Positions 1-5,820 of a stretch of DNA of 5,846 bases are shown in pieces; positions within the stretch are counted from its first letter, which is position 1, and every line of letters starts with the position of its first letter. Source of the stretch: Candidatus Omnitrophota bacterium. Its GTDB lineage: Bacteria; Omnitrophota; Gorgyraeia; Aquiviventales; Aquiviventaceae. The notes beneath the pieces are model-generated. The model searched no databases. It saw only the letters and a list, made by a program, of their open reading frames with translations, and was not told where the DNA came from. Made by a program: the position numbers and the translations under genes. The stretch lies in contig JAGVGS010000164.1 in assembly GCA_020057015.1 (NCBI GenBank), positions 1-5,846 on the forward strand, read 5' to 3'.

Positions 1-116
1 CGTAGCCCCTGCTGCTCGACTTCGAGCTCGACCAGGCCGCGGCGCTCCATGAGCTGGAGCATTTCCTCAATCAGGCGAAACGCCTCGCGCTCCGTTGGCT
101 TCAGCCGTTTGTCCAC
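1..116 (-). CDS. accB: Biotin carboxyl carrier protein of acetyl-CoA carboxylase, N-terminal fragment
   Basis: Partial gene cut by the left edge; 38 codons are visible. The protein begins MDKRLKPTEREAFRLIEEML and continues through MERRGLVELEVEQQGL. An amphipathic helix followed by a G-L-x-E-L-E-V-E-x-x-G-L segment is the usual N-terminus of AccB, the carrier whose biotinylated lysine shuttles carboxyl groups in the first committed step of fatty-acid synthesis. The biotinyl domain with its MKM motif would lie outside the window, so the call rests on this short N-terminus plus position: accB directly after efp is a common bacterial order, usually followed by accC. I chose the GTG at 116 because a GAGG sits 7 nt upstream. 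An in-frame GTG at 140 would add eight residues but has no ribosome binding site. The gap to efp is 29 nt, which suggests co-transcription. Confidence 0.8.
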   Translation of the reverse strand, partial: MDKRLKPTEREAFRLIEEMLQLMERRGLVELEVEQQGL

Positions 117-123
117 GTGGGCA

Positions 124-127
124 CCTC
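124..127 (-). promoter_or_regulatory. Ribosome binding site deciding the accB start
   Basis: GAGG on the minus strand, 7 nt before the GTG at 116. It favours that start over the in-frame GTG at 140, which has no Shine-Dalgarno-like sequence upstream. Confidence 0.55.
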
Positions 128-145
128 GCGGGTTGCGCACTTAGG

Positions 146-703
146 TTATACGCGGGAGACGTACGAGCTGTTCCGGGTGTCCACCCGGATCATATCCCCG
201 GTGCCCACAAACAGCGGCACCTGGATCGTCGCCCCGGTTTCGAGCTTAGCCGGCTTCATGCCGCCCTTCGAGGTGTCGCCGCGCACGCCAGGCTCGGTGG
301 ATTCGATCTGCACGTCGATGAACATCGGCGGAGCGATGCTGATCAGCTGGCCATCATGGAACTGCCCTTCGAGCTCCATGTTCTCCTTGAGAAACCCCGC
401 CGCCTCGCCGAGGAGGCTCGCTGGCACCTGCACTTCCTCGTAGTTCTTGGTGTCCATGAGGTGGAACGTCTCTGCCGTGCGGTAGAGGTACTGCAGGCCG
501 CGCTTCTCGATGAAGGCCTCTTCGAACTTCTCTCCCGAGCGGAAGGTGCGCTCGATCACGGAATTATCGCGCAGGCGGCGCAGCTTGGTGCGGACAAACG
601 CCCCGCCCTTGCCGGGTTTCACATGCTGGAATTCCACCACGACCCAGAGCTGCCCATCCATCAGGATGGTGCCGCCGTTCTTGAACTCGTTGGTTGAAAT
701 CAT
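146..703 (-). CDS. efp: Elongation factor P
   Basis: Cytoplasmic translation factor that binds between the ribosomal P and E sites and relieves stalling at consecutive prolines. The 185-residue product has the normal family length. The N-terminal KOW-like domain carries the loop HVKPGKGGAF (residues 27-36), with the tip lysine at K32 in the place that is post-translationally modified in many bacteria (beta-lysylation of K34 in E. coli, 5-aminopentanol in Bacillus). It is not the arginine typical of the rhamnosylated EarP branch. The C-terminal domain has the signature GDTSKGG...KPAKLETGA...VPLF (about 142-165) and a VDTR near the end. The ATG at 703 is preceded by GGGAG with a 6-nt spacer. 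It follows aroQ by 33 nt and precedes accB by 29 nt. No modification enzyme gene is in view, so which modification K32 carries cannot be told here. Confidence 0.97.
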   Translation of the reverse strand: MISTNEFKNGGTILMDGQLWVVVEFQHVKPGKGGAFVRTKLRRLRDNSVIERTFRSGEKFEEAFIEKRGLQYLYRTAETFHLMDTKNYEEVQVPASLLGEAAGFLKENMELEGQFHDGQLISIAPPMFIDVQIESTEPGVRGDTSKGGMKPAKLETGATIQVPLFVGTGDMIRVDTRNSSYVSRV

Positions 704-719
704 GCCAGACTCCCGATGA

Positions 720-733
720 CGGCCGAAGGGCCG
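720..733. other. Small intercistronic inverted repeat between aroQ and efp
   Basis: CGGCC (720-724) and GGCCG (729-733) form a perfect 5-bp stem around a 4-nt loop in the 33-nt aroQ-efp gap. In the transcript it lies just after the aroQ stop and about 5 nt before the efp Shine-Dalgarno. No U-run follows, so it does not look like an intrinsic terminator. It could mildly affect mRNA stability or efp initiation, or be chance in GC-rich DNA. Confidence 0.35.
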
Positions 734-736
734 AGC

Positions 737-1252
737 CTACTTGCGCGAGCGTCCCGCGGGACGCCGCACCCTCGCAGCTGGGGATTGAGCAGGGGCCGGG
801 GCAGTGTTGACCGCGGCGTGCAGGGCCAGCAAGGCCTGCAGGCCCAAGTGATAGCTGAGGGGGCCAAACCCGCTGATCTGCCCGCGGCAAACAGCGGCGG
901 TCAGCGACTGTTGGCGAAACGCCTCGCGGGCGGCGATGTTGGACAAATGGACTTCCACGGCCGGCAGGCCGGTGCCCTCAATGGCATCGCGGATCGCCAC
1001 GCTGGTATGCGTGTAGGCGGCCGGATTGAGCAGCAGGCCGTCGTACGAGCCTCGGGCCTTGCCGATCAGGCTGACGATTTCCCCCTCGTGATTGGATTGG
1101 ACAATCGTCAGGATGGCGCCCTGCGTGCGCGCCTGCTGCTGGAGTTGCCGATTGATCGTCGCCAAGTCCACCGTGCCATAGAGGTGGGGTGGGCGGGTCC
1201 CGAGCAGCTGCAGGTTCGGGCCGTGGATCACCAGAATGCGCATCAGCGCCAT
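737..1252 (-). CDS. aroQ: Type II 3-dehydroquinate dehydratase
   Basis: Catalyses dehydration of 3-dehydroquinate to 3-dehydroshikimate, the third step of the shikimate pathway to chorismate; type II enzymes are usually cytoplasmic dodecamers. The family signatures are complete: ILVIHGPNLQLLG (6-18), QSNHEGE (52-58), NPAAYTHTSVAIRDA (76-90), EVHLSN (100-105) and RExFR (109-113). By alignment with characterised enzymes the active-site residues are all present: N13, R20, Y25, N76, H102 and R113. R20 and Y25 sit on the flexible lid. Within the first motif the usual NLNLLG is NLQLLG. The 171-residue product exceeds the usual 145-150; the excess is a C-terminal Ala/Pro/Arg-rich tail from about residue 149, ending in a basic RRPAGRSRK. 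The ATG at 1252 was chosen over the one at 1243 because GAGG lies 5 nt upstream of it. Confidence 0.97.
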   Translation of the reverse strand: MALMRILVIHGPNLQLLGTRPPHLYGTVDLATINRQLQQQARTQGAILTIVQSNHEGEIVSLIGKARGSYDGLLLNPAAYTHTSVAIRDAIEGTGLPAVEVHLSNIAAREAFRQQSLTAAVCRGQISGFGPLSYHLGLQALLALHAAVNTAPAPAQSPAARVRRPAGRSRK

Positions 1253-1257
1253 GCGGA

Positions 1258-1261
1258 CCTC
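1258..1261 (-). promoter_or_regulatory. Ribosome binding site of aroQ, overlapping the upstream stop codon
   Basis: GAGG on the minus strand, 5 nt before the ATG at 1252. Its first two bases are the last two of the TGA that ends the Trm112-like gene, so the two genes are likely translationally coupled. It supports ATG 1252 over ATG 1243. Confidence 0.6.
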
Positions 1262-1439
1262 ACGCGGGTTGCGAGGCTGCGCGCGCAGCTTCAGCTTCTT
1301 CCAAGAGCATCACCGGGATCCCCTCCCGGATCGGGAAGCGCCGGCCGCATTGCGCGCAGACCAGCCACTCCTGCTCCAGCTTCACCGGCGTCTTGCATGC
1401 CGGGCACGCCAAGATCTCCAACAACTGCGGGTCAATCAT
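1260..1439 (-). CDS. Trm112/UPF0434 (YcaR-like) zinc-knuckle protein
   Basis: A 59-residue protein starting MIDPQLLEILACPACKTPVK, then LEQEWLVCAQCGRRFPIREG and IPVMLLEEAEAARAASQPA. The pattern x-LLEILACPxCK...C...FPIRxGIPVMLxEEA is the hallmark of the Trm112p-like/UPF0434 family. Two CxxC knuckles (C12/C15 and C28/C31) are intact and could bind one zinc. In eukaryotes Trm112 activates several methyltransferases; the role of the short bacterial versions is not established. The ATG at 1439 has a strong AGGAGG 5 nt upstream. The start overlaps the rmuC end by 8 nt and the stop is 7 nt from aroQ, so it is embedded in the operon. The C-terminus past the conserved EEA is a short Ala-rich tail. Family assignment is firm; function is not. 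Confidence 0.93.
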   Translation of the reverse strand: MIDPQLLEILACPACKTPVKLEQEWLVCAQCGRRFPIREGIPVMLLEEAEAARAASQPA

Positions 1440-2565
1440 AGAGGCCTCCTGTGAGCGCGGGTGCGGGTGCTTCGACAGTCAGCGCGGCAACAGGCATGCT
1501 CACCCCTTGTCCTTTGCGGTACTCTTCAATCTGTGCAATCCGGCGGCTCAATTGCGCATAGCTGACGCGCACAATGTCTTCATAGAGCGTCAGGCCGGCG
1601 CGCAGCTCTTCACCAAGGTGCCCGAAGCGCTCCTGGAAACGCTTGAAGTCGGCCAAAAATTCACTCACCGTCTTGGTGATCTCGCCCAGCGCCTGTGCGT
1701 GGTAATACGTCTCCCAGGCTTGCCAGATGAGCCGCACCTGCGCGTAGAGGCTCCAGGGGCCGCAGAGGACGATCCGCTTGGCCAACGCCTCATCGATCAG
1801 GCCTGGCAGCCATTCGTTGACCGCGCCATAGACTTGTTCGTTGGGGATGAACATCAGGATATAATCCGGTCCGACAGACCCTCTTGGCGCGTAGTCGCGG
1901 CGCTCCAGTTCGCGCAAGTGCGCGCGCACATCCTTCAAGAATTGCTCGCGGTAGGTTTTCTGCTCCTCCGCGCGCTCGCAGCCTGCCATGCGGACGTAGT
2001 TATCCAGAGGAAACTTGACGTCCATGTAGCAACGCTGCTCATGCGGCAGCAGGAAGGTAAAATCAGGGCGCCCCGCCCCAGCTTGCTGCTGTTTCACGTA
2101 ATGCATCTGCTCCTGGAGCCCGCATAACCGCAGGATGTCTTCCGCTGCTTTTTCACCCCACTGGCCCCGCAGCTTCACGTTACCGAGCATGGCGGTGAGC
2201 TGGGCCGTGGTGTGGTGGAGCGCCTTGGTTTCCTGAGCGGTGGCGGTTAGTTGCTGCTGCAGTGAGCCGTATTTTGCGGCCCGGTCTTTCTCAAAGTCCT
2301 GGATGAGCCGTTCATAGCGCACCAGTTGTTCTTTGAGGCCGCTCACGGCCGACTCGACGGCCTGACGGCGCACCTCCAGCTCGCCTGTCTGCTGAGCTCT
2401 TTCGGTGCCTAACCGCTCGCTGGCGAGCGTCAGAAACTCTTCGTGGCCGATCTTCAGCGCTGCGCGCAGATGTAGCTCGATGGAGCGCGCCAGCTCGCGC
2501 CGCATGAGCCAGAAAGCGGCCACGAGGGCGGCCAAGGCGAGCAGGACGTAAAGAGCCAAGCTCAC
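1432..2565 (-). CDS. rmuC: RmuC family DNA recombination protein
   Basis: RmuC was identified in E. coli as limiting rearrangement at short inverted repeats; the family has a predicted PD-(D/E)XK-type nuclease fold. The 377-residue protein has an N-terminal hydrophobic segment (about 3-20) followed by basic residues, predicting a membrane anchor with the bulk in the cytoplasm. A long charged, probably coiled-coil stretch follows (about 25-130), and then the conserved core: LRGQWGE (132-138), GRPDFTFLLP (165-174), MDVKFPLDNY (181-190) and YILMFIPNE (235-243). D168 and the D182-V-K184 element fit the nuclease-like motif. The C-terminus is helical with a short Pro/Ala-rich tail. The start is the GTG at 2565, which overlaps the upstream TGA by 4 nt and has GGAGGAG 7 nt upstream. 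Length is in the normal range for shorter family members (E. coli RmuC is longer). Confidence 0.95.
   Translation of the reverse strand: MSLALYVLLALAALVAAFWLMRRELARSIELHLRAALKIGHEEFLTLASERLGTERAQQTGELEVRRQAVESAVSGLKEQLVRYERLIQDFEKDRAAKYGSLQQQLTATAQETKALHHTTAQLTAMLGNVKLRGQWGEKAAEDILRLCGLQEQMHYVKQQQAGAGRPDFTFLLPHEQRCYMDVKFPLDNYVRMAGCERAEEQKTYREQFLKDVRAHLRELERRDYAPRGSVGPDYILMFIPNEQVYGAVNEWLPGLIDEALAKRIVLCGPWSLYAQVRLIWQAWETYYHAQALGEITKTVSEFLADFKRFQERFGHLGEELRAGLTLYEDIVRVSYAQLSRRIAQIEEYRKGQGVSMPVAALTVEAPAPALTGGLYD
1445..1450 (-). promoter_or_regulatory. Strong ribosome binding site of the Trm112-like gene inside rmuC
   Basis: AGGAGG on the minus strand, 5 nt before the ATG at 1439, lying in the last codons of rmuC. 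It is the best Shine-Dalgarno match in the window and shows that this 59-codon ORF is a real gene. Confidence 0.7.
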
Positions 2566-3029
2566 GCCGGGGCTCCTCCGGATTTGGCGAGATAGCGCAT
2601 CCGCAATTGGTAGAGCGCGTCGCTGAGCAGCCGCTGCTCATCCACCGAGAGGTTCCCTTGCGTCTTTTCTTGGAGGATACCGAGGACATCGATAAGGTAC
2701 TTGGCATGAGGCACGTTGACATGGGGCTTGCGGGTCACCGGATGCGCCATGTCGCCCAGCGCAATCAGCGCCTCCATGGCCAGGCCAGAGACAAAAACGT
2801 CAAAGCGCGCTTCCGGCGCCCCAGCCGGAGCCTCTGGAGCCGCCTCGGCGGCAGCGGGTGTTGCGGCAGGGGCCTCGGCGCTACGCACCTCGGAGCGAGG
2901 CGGGGCGCTTGCGGCCGCAGCCGCTGGAGCACTACCCAACTGAGGGCTGGGGCCCGGCGCTTGTTTCTCGCGCTCGGCCTGCTCTTTCCAGGATTCATCG
3001 ACACGTTTCTTGACGATCGGCTCTTCCAT
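2562..3029 (-). CDS. DUF1844 family protein
   Basis: A 155-residue protein of unknown function. Residues 1-25 are charged (MEEPIVKKRVDESWKEQAER), and the VDESWK-type opening is typical of these proteins. Residues about 26-73 form a low-complexity Ala/Pro/Glu linker. Residues about 75-148 are the DUF1844 domain: FVSGLAMEALIALGDM, then HAKYLIDVLGILQEKTQGNL and a final helical LLSDALYQLRMRYL. The family is small, soluble and predicted all-helical; no catalytic residues are evident. The frame is open upstream to 3200, but the ATG at 3029 is the right start: it has AGAGG 5 nt upstream, and the longer version would run into the MEMO gene with unrelated sequence. It follows MEMO by 23 nt and overlaps rmuC by 4 nt, which hints at a joint role with RmuC but does not show one. 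Confidence 0.92.
   Translation of the reverse strand: MEEPIVKKRVDESWKEQAEREKQAPGPSPQLGSAPAAAAASAPPRSEVRSAEAPAATPAAAEAAPEAPAGAPEARFDVFVSGLAMEALIALGDMAHPVTRKPHVNVPHAKYLIDVLGILQEKTQGNLSVDEQRLLSDALYQLRMRYLAKSGGAPA
2573..2579 (-). promoter_or_regulatory. Ribosome binding site of rmuC inside the DUF1844 gene
   Basis: GGAGGAG on the minus strand, 7 nt before the GTG at 2565. With the GTGA stop/start overlap it supports a GTG start and translational coupling. Confidence 0.6.
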
Positions 3030-3034
3030 CCAAA

Positions 3035-3039
3035 CCTCT
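3035..3039 (-). promoter_or_regulatory. Ribosome binding site deciding the DUF1844 start
   Basis: AGAGG on the minus strand, 5 nt before the ATG at 3029, in the 23-nt gap after the MEMO gene. It fixes the start and rules out the longer in-frame ORF from 3200. Confidence 0.6.
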
Positions 3040-3052
3040 ATTGTGAGCGCGT

Positions 3053-3868
3053 CTAGCGAATGATCAGACCGCCGTATCCAATGACCGAATGCGGGTCGCC
3101 GCCTGCTGAGGCGCTGGTGGTATACGCGGCCAGCGTTGCCTGCTTCGCTCCCAACGCTTTGGCCGCCTCGATGAGCACAGCTGCTGCGGCCCAGCCGCAC
3201 ATGACTATTTTCTGCTCTTGGAGCCCTGCCGTCAATGCCGCGCTATCCAGGGCCCCGAGGGCCCCAAAAATCACTCGATCCTGCTCAAGGGCCTGCTGTT
3301 CCGGCACATAATGAGAGGTATCCGTACTGGCGATCAGCAAGACTGGTTCTTCCAGCAGCCGTACCACCTGGGTCACCGCCCTGGCCAGCGCAGAGAGCTC
3401 TGAGGCCTCCTCGGAACTGAAGATGATCGGCACAATCTTAAGTGCTTCTGGCCCAAGGCGTTGCAACCAAGGCAAGACGACTTCAATGGCATGTTCGCCA
3501 CGCTGCGACCACCCATCGGTTTCAAGGAAGGGGCAGCGGACCATTAACGCCTCTGCCGCATCCGTATCGACCGGCACATCACCCAGCGGGGTGCGGTAGG
3601 CGCCTTCCTTGAGGATGCTCCAGGGCATCCGCGTACCAGTGTGCGAAGGGCCTAGAAGAATGCAGCGGCGCGGTACGATGACGTCCCGCAGCGTACGGCC
3701 CAGCACACTCTTGGTGCGGGCGATGCTGCCATGCGGCAACAAAACACCCACCGCGGGCGAAAGCCCGTGGCGCGGGCCGACCGATTCATCGATCAATCCC
3801 GCCAGCGCCTGGGCCTCGGCGGGGTAAAAGTAGCCGGCTACTGCAGGCCGCCGAATGGCGGCGGTCAT
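3053..3868 (-). CDS. MEMO1 / AmmeMemoRadiSam system protein B family
   Basis: A 271-residue protein of the MEMO family, related in fold to class III extradiol dioxygenases; bacterial members are named AmmeMemoRadiSam system protein B and have no settled function. It opens with RRPAVAGYFYPAE (6-18), the classic family start. Further motifs are LLPHG (43-47), ILLGPSH (70-76), YRTPLGDVPVD (91-101), EHAIEVVLPWLQ (125-136), IASTDTSHY (179-187), MCGWAA (223-228) and SVIGYGG (261-267). H46, H76, D183, H186 and C224 match the metal-site residues described for human MEMO1 (H49, H81, D189, H192, C244). The usual PHAGYxYSG is here PHGSIARTK. It shares a 4-nt ATGA overlap with the M16 gene and has only a weak ribosome binding site, so it is probably translationally coupled. 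The AMMECR1 and radical-SAM partners are not in the window. No signal peptide is seen. Confidence 0.93.
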   Translation of the reverse strand: MTAAIRRPAVAGYFYPAEAQALAGLIDESVGPRHGLSPAVGVLLPHGSIARTKSVLGRTLRDVIVPRRCILLGPSHTGTRMPWSILKEGAYRTPLGDVPVDTDAAEALMVRCPFLETDGWSQRGEHAIEVVLPWLQRLGPEALKIVPIIFSSEEASELSALARAVTQVVRLLEEPVLLIASTDTSHYVPEQQALEQDRVIFGALGALDSAALTAGLQEQKIVMCGWAAAAVLIEAAKALGAKQATLAAYTTSASAGGDPHSVIGYGGLIIR

Positions 3869-5820
3869 GGACGCACCGCCGCCGGTGCCGGGGAGGCCGC
3901 AGGCAGCTGTCCATCAGGGGAGACCAGCACCTGCGCCCGCTGAGGCAGCGTCACGTAGCGCTTGACGGCCGCATGGGCTTGGGGCCCCGTGACCTGCTGC
4001 ATGCGCGCCTCATAGCTCATCCAATGCTCGAAGCCTAGCCCGAACAGCTCATCCAAGGTGGCGCGTTTGGCGAGATGGGTCAAGTCCTGCACATCCATGC
4101 GGTGCAACCCAATCAGATAGCGCTTGGCTTGGTCGAGCTCTGCTTCGGTGAACCCCTCGTTCAACAGCAGCTGCAGTTGCTGCTCCATCAATTCAAGCAC
4201 GCGGCGCTGCTCATTGGGCCTCGTGGCGGCGTAGACCAGCACGTACCCTGGGTCCCAGCCCGTCACATTGACCGCCCCCAGCGTGTAGGAGAGGCCCTGC
4301 TGTTCGCGCACCGCCTGGAAGAGCCGCCCGGCCATCCCCGAGAGCACCGCCGTGGCCACCTCCATGGCCGCGCGGTCCTCGCTGGTGTGCGTGAGCCCCC
4401 GGAAGCCCAGCATGACGATGGCTTGCTCCTTATCCACCTGCTGAGTGGCGGTGCGCACCTCCTGCAAAGGCTCTTCAGGCAGTGCAGGCGGCCAAGTCCC
4501 TGCCCCTGCCGGCATGGCGCCGAACGAGCCCCGGATCTGTTCTAGGGTGGCTTCGGGATCCACATCGCCAAAGAGGGCCATCACCATTTGAGAGGGCACC
4601 AGGAGGCGTTTGGCATGGGCCACGCAGTCCTCACGGCGGATCTGTGCCAGCGATTCGAGGCGGCCCAGAGGGTCGAAGCGGTACGGATGGTGCGGGAACA
4701 GCGTGCGCCGCAGCAGGCGGCTGCCGATGACGAAGGGTTCATCATCCTGGGCCACGAGCTGCTGGCGGATCAGGCCGCGCTGGATCTCCAACTCTGCGGC
4801 GGGAAACGCCGCGTCCGTGATGAGCTCATGCGCCAGGCGAAGGCCTGTGTTGACGTCTTGTGCCAGCACTTGCAGCGAGAGGCCGAAGCCATCGCGCCCG
4901 CTGAAGGGCTCCAGCACCGCCCCGAGTGCTTCCACCTGCTGGGCGATCTGCACGGCGCTGCGTTTCGAGGTGCCCTTGGTCAGCAGCTGGGCGACCAAAT
5001 TGGAGAGCCCCTCGCGCGACTCCTCCTCCGCGCGCACGCCGCCGCGGGCTGCCACCACGAGCGAGGCCATCGGCAGGCGCGCGTCCTTGCCGATGAGGAC
5101 CGTCAGGCCGTTGGGCAGCACGGTTTTCTTGATCGCCAACGCCGCGGGCTGCTGGCCACGGGCGGCTGCCGGCTCAGCAGGTGGCTGCGAGGGCTGGATG
5201 ACCACGGTGGTCATGCGCGAAGGATCGAGCATGCGCTGGGCAGCAGCTTGCACCTCGTCGCAGGTGATGCGCTCAATCTTCTGGAGGTATTGGCGCGAAA
5301 ACAGAGGATCGCCCGTACTGCTGAGGGAACTGGCTAGATCCGCAGCCTTGGCCTCTACGGTTTGGAGGTGGAACACATACGCCGTTGCGAGCGATCGCTT
5401 GGCCTTCTGCAGCTCGGCCTCGGTGACGCCCTCGCGGCGCACTTGCTCGATCAGCTCAATGACGGCCTGGCGCGCAGCGTCCACTTTGGAGGGTTCGGTG
5501 CGCAGCTGCACCCCGAAAATACCCGGATCGTACGGCGTATAGTTCCAGGCGGCAATCTCCGCCGCGAGCTGGCGTTGGCGCACGAGGGTCTCATACAGCC
5601 GGCTGCTACGCCCCTGGCCCAGAATATTGGCCAGCACATCGCCGGCATACGTGGCCGGATCAGTCAGTCGCGTGGAGGAGAACCCGATGGCCACGTAGCT
5701 GGTTTGCACCGGCAATGCTTCGAGCCGCGTTTTGGCGCTGGCGGCCGGCGGCTTTGTCATGGCCTTTTCCGTCGAGGTCTTCGGCCGGCGTCGCTTCCAC
5801 CGGTTTGTCAGACCCGCCAT
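3865..5820 (-). CDS. Tandem M16 (insulinase/pitrilysin-like) peptidase family protein, lacking its first N domain
   Basis: M16 proteins pair N and C domains into a clamshell around the substrate. This 651-residue ORF contains an M16_C domain (about 36-205; SSRLYETLVRQRQLA at 72-86), a Pro/Ala/Gln linker (about 208-228), a second M16_N domain (about 230-395; starts TVLPNGLTVLI) and a second M16_C (about 400-630; VREQQGLSYTLGA at 504-516), then an Ala/Pro-rich tail. The first M16_N, which would normally carry the active HXXEH, is absent. At the matching site of the second M16_N the sequence is NLVAQ (274-278), so all three zinc/catalytic positions are lost. A complete tandem protein would be roughly 850-900 residues with an export signal; none is visible here. 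An in-frame TAG at 5839-5841 closes the frame upstream. The ATG at 5820 is only the first available start, with AAAGG 8 nt upstream; ATG 5760 is an alternative. The gene may be frameshifted, split or mis-sequenced. It overlaps the MEMO gene by 4 nt. Confidence 0.85.
   Translation of the reverse strand: MAGLTNRWKRRRPKTSTEKAMTKPPAASAKTRLEALPVQTSYVAIGFSSTRLTDPATYAGDVLANILGQGRSSRLYETLVRQRQLAAEIAAWNYTPYDPGIFGVQLRTEPSKVDAARQAVIELIEQVRREGVTEAELQKAKRSLATAYVFHLQTVEAKAADLASSLSSTGDPLFSRQYLQKIERITCDEVQAAAQRMLDPSRMTTVVIQPSQPPAEPAAARGQQPAALAIKKTVLPNGLTVLIGKDARLPMASLVVAARGGVRAEEESREGLSNLVAQLLTKGTSKRSAVQIAQQVEALGAVLEPFSGRDGFGLSLQVLAQDVNTGLRLAHELITDAAFPAAELEIQRGLIRQQLVAQDDEPFVIGSRLLRRTLFPHHPYRFDPLGRLESLAQIRREDCVAHAKRLLVPSQMVMALFGDVDPEATLEQIRGSFGAMPAGAGTWPPALPEEPLQEVRTATQQVDKEQAIVMLGFRGLTHTSEDRAAMEVATAVLSGMAGRLFQAVREQQGLSYTLGAVNVTGWDPGYVLVYAATRPNEQRRVLELMEQQLQLLLNEGFTEAELDQAKRYLIGLHRMDVQDLTHLAKRATLDELFGLGFEHWMSYEARMQQVTGPQAHAAVKRYVTLPQRAQVLVSPDGQLPAASPAPAAVRP

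Noticed and set aside
117..140. Earlier GTG start for accB at 140
   Set aside because: No ribosome binding site upstream; the GTG at 116 has GAGG at proper spacing.
720..733. Intrinsic terminator between aroQ and efp
   Set aside because: The stem is only 5 bp and no U-run follows in the transcript direction.
1189..2127. Long plus-strand open frame antisense to aroQ, the Trm112-like gene and rmuC
   Set aside because: It is a shadow of well-supported minus-strand genes in GC-rich DNA; the translation shows no recognisable domain and spans three real genes.
2800..2945. Ala/Pro-rich low-complexity stretch as a DNA repeat
   Set aside because: It encodes the linker of the DUF1844 protein; codons vary and there is no regular repeat unit.
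3030..3200. N-terminal extension of the DUF1844 gene to 3200
   Set aside because: It would overlap the conserved C-terminus of MEMO, has unrelated composition, and the ATG at 3029 has its own ribosome binding site.
4588..5542. Two long overlapping plus-strand open frames antisense to the M16 gene
   Set aside because: The minus frame has continuous M16 homology here; the plus translations are Arg/Ser/Ala-rich with no family signature.
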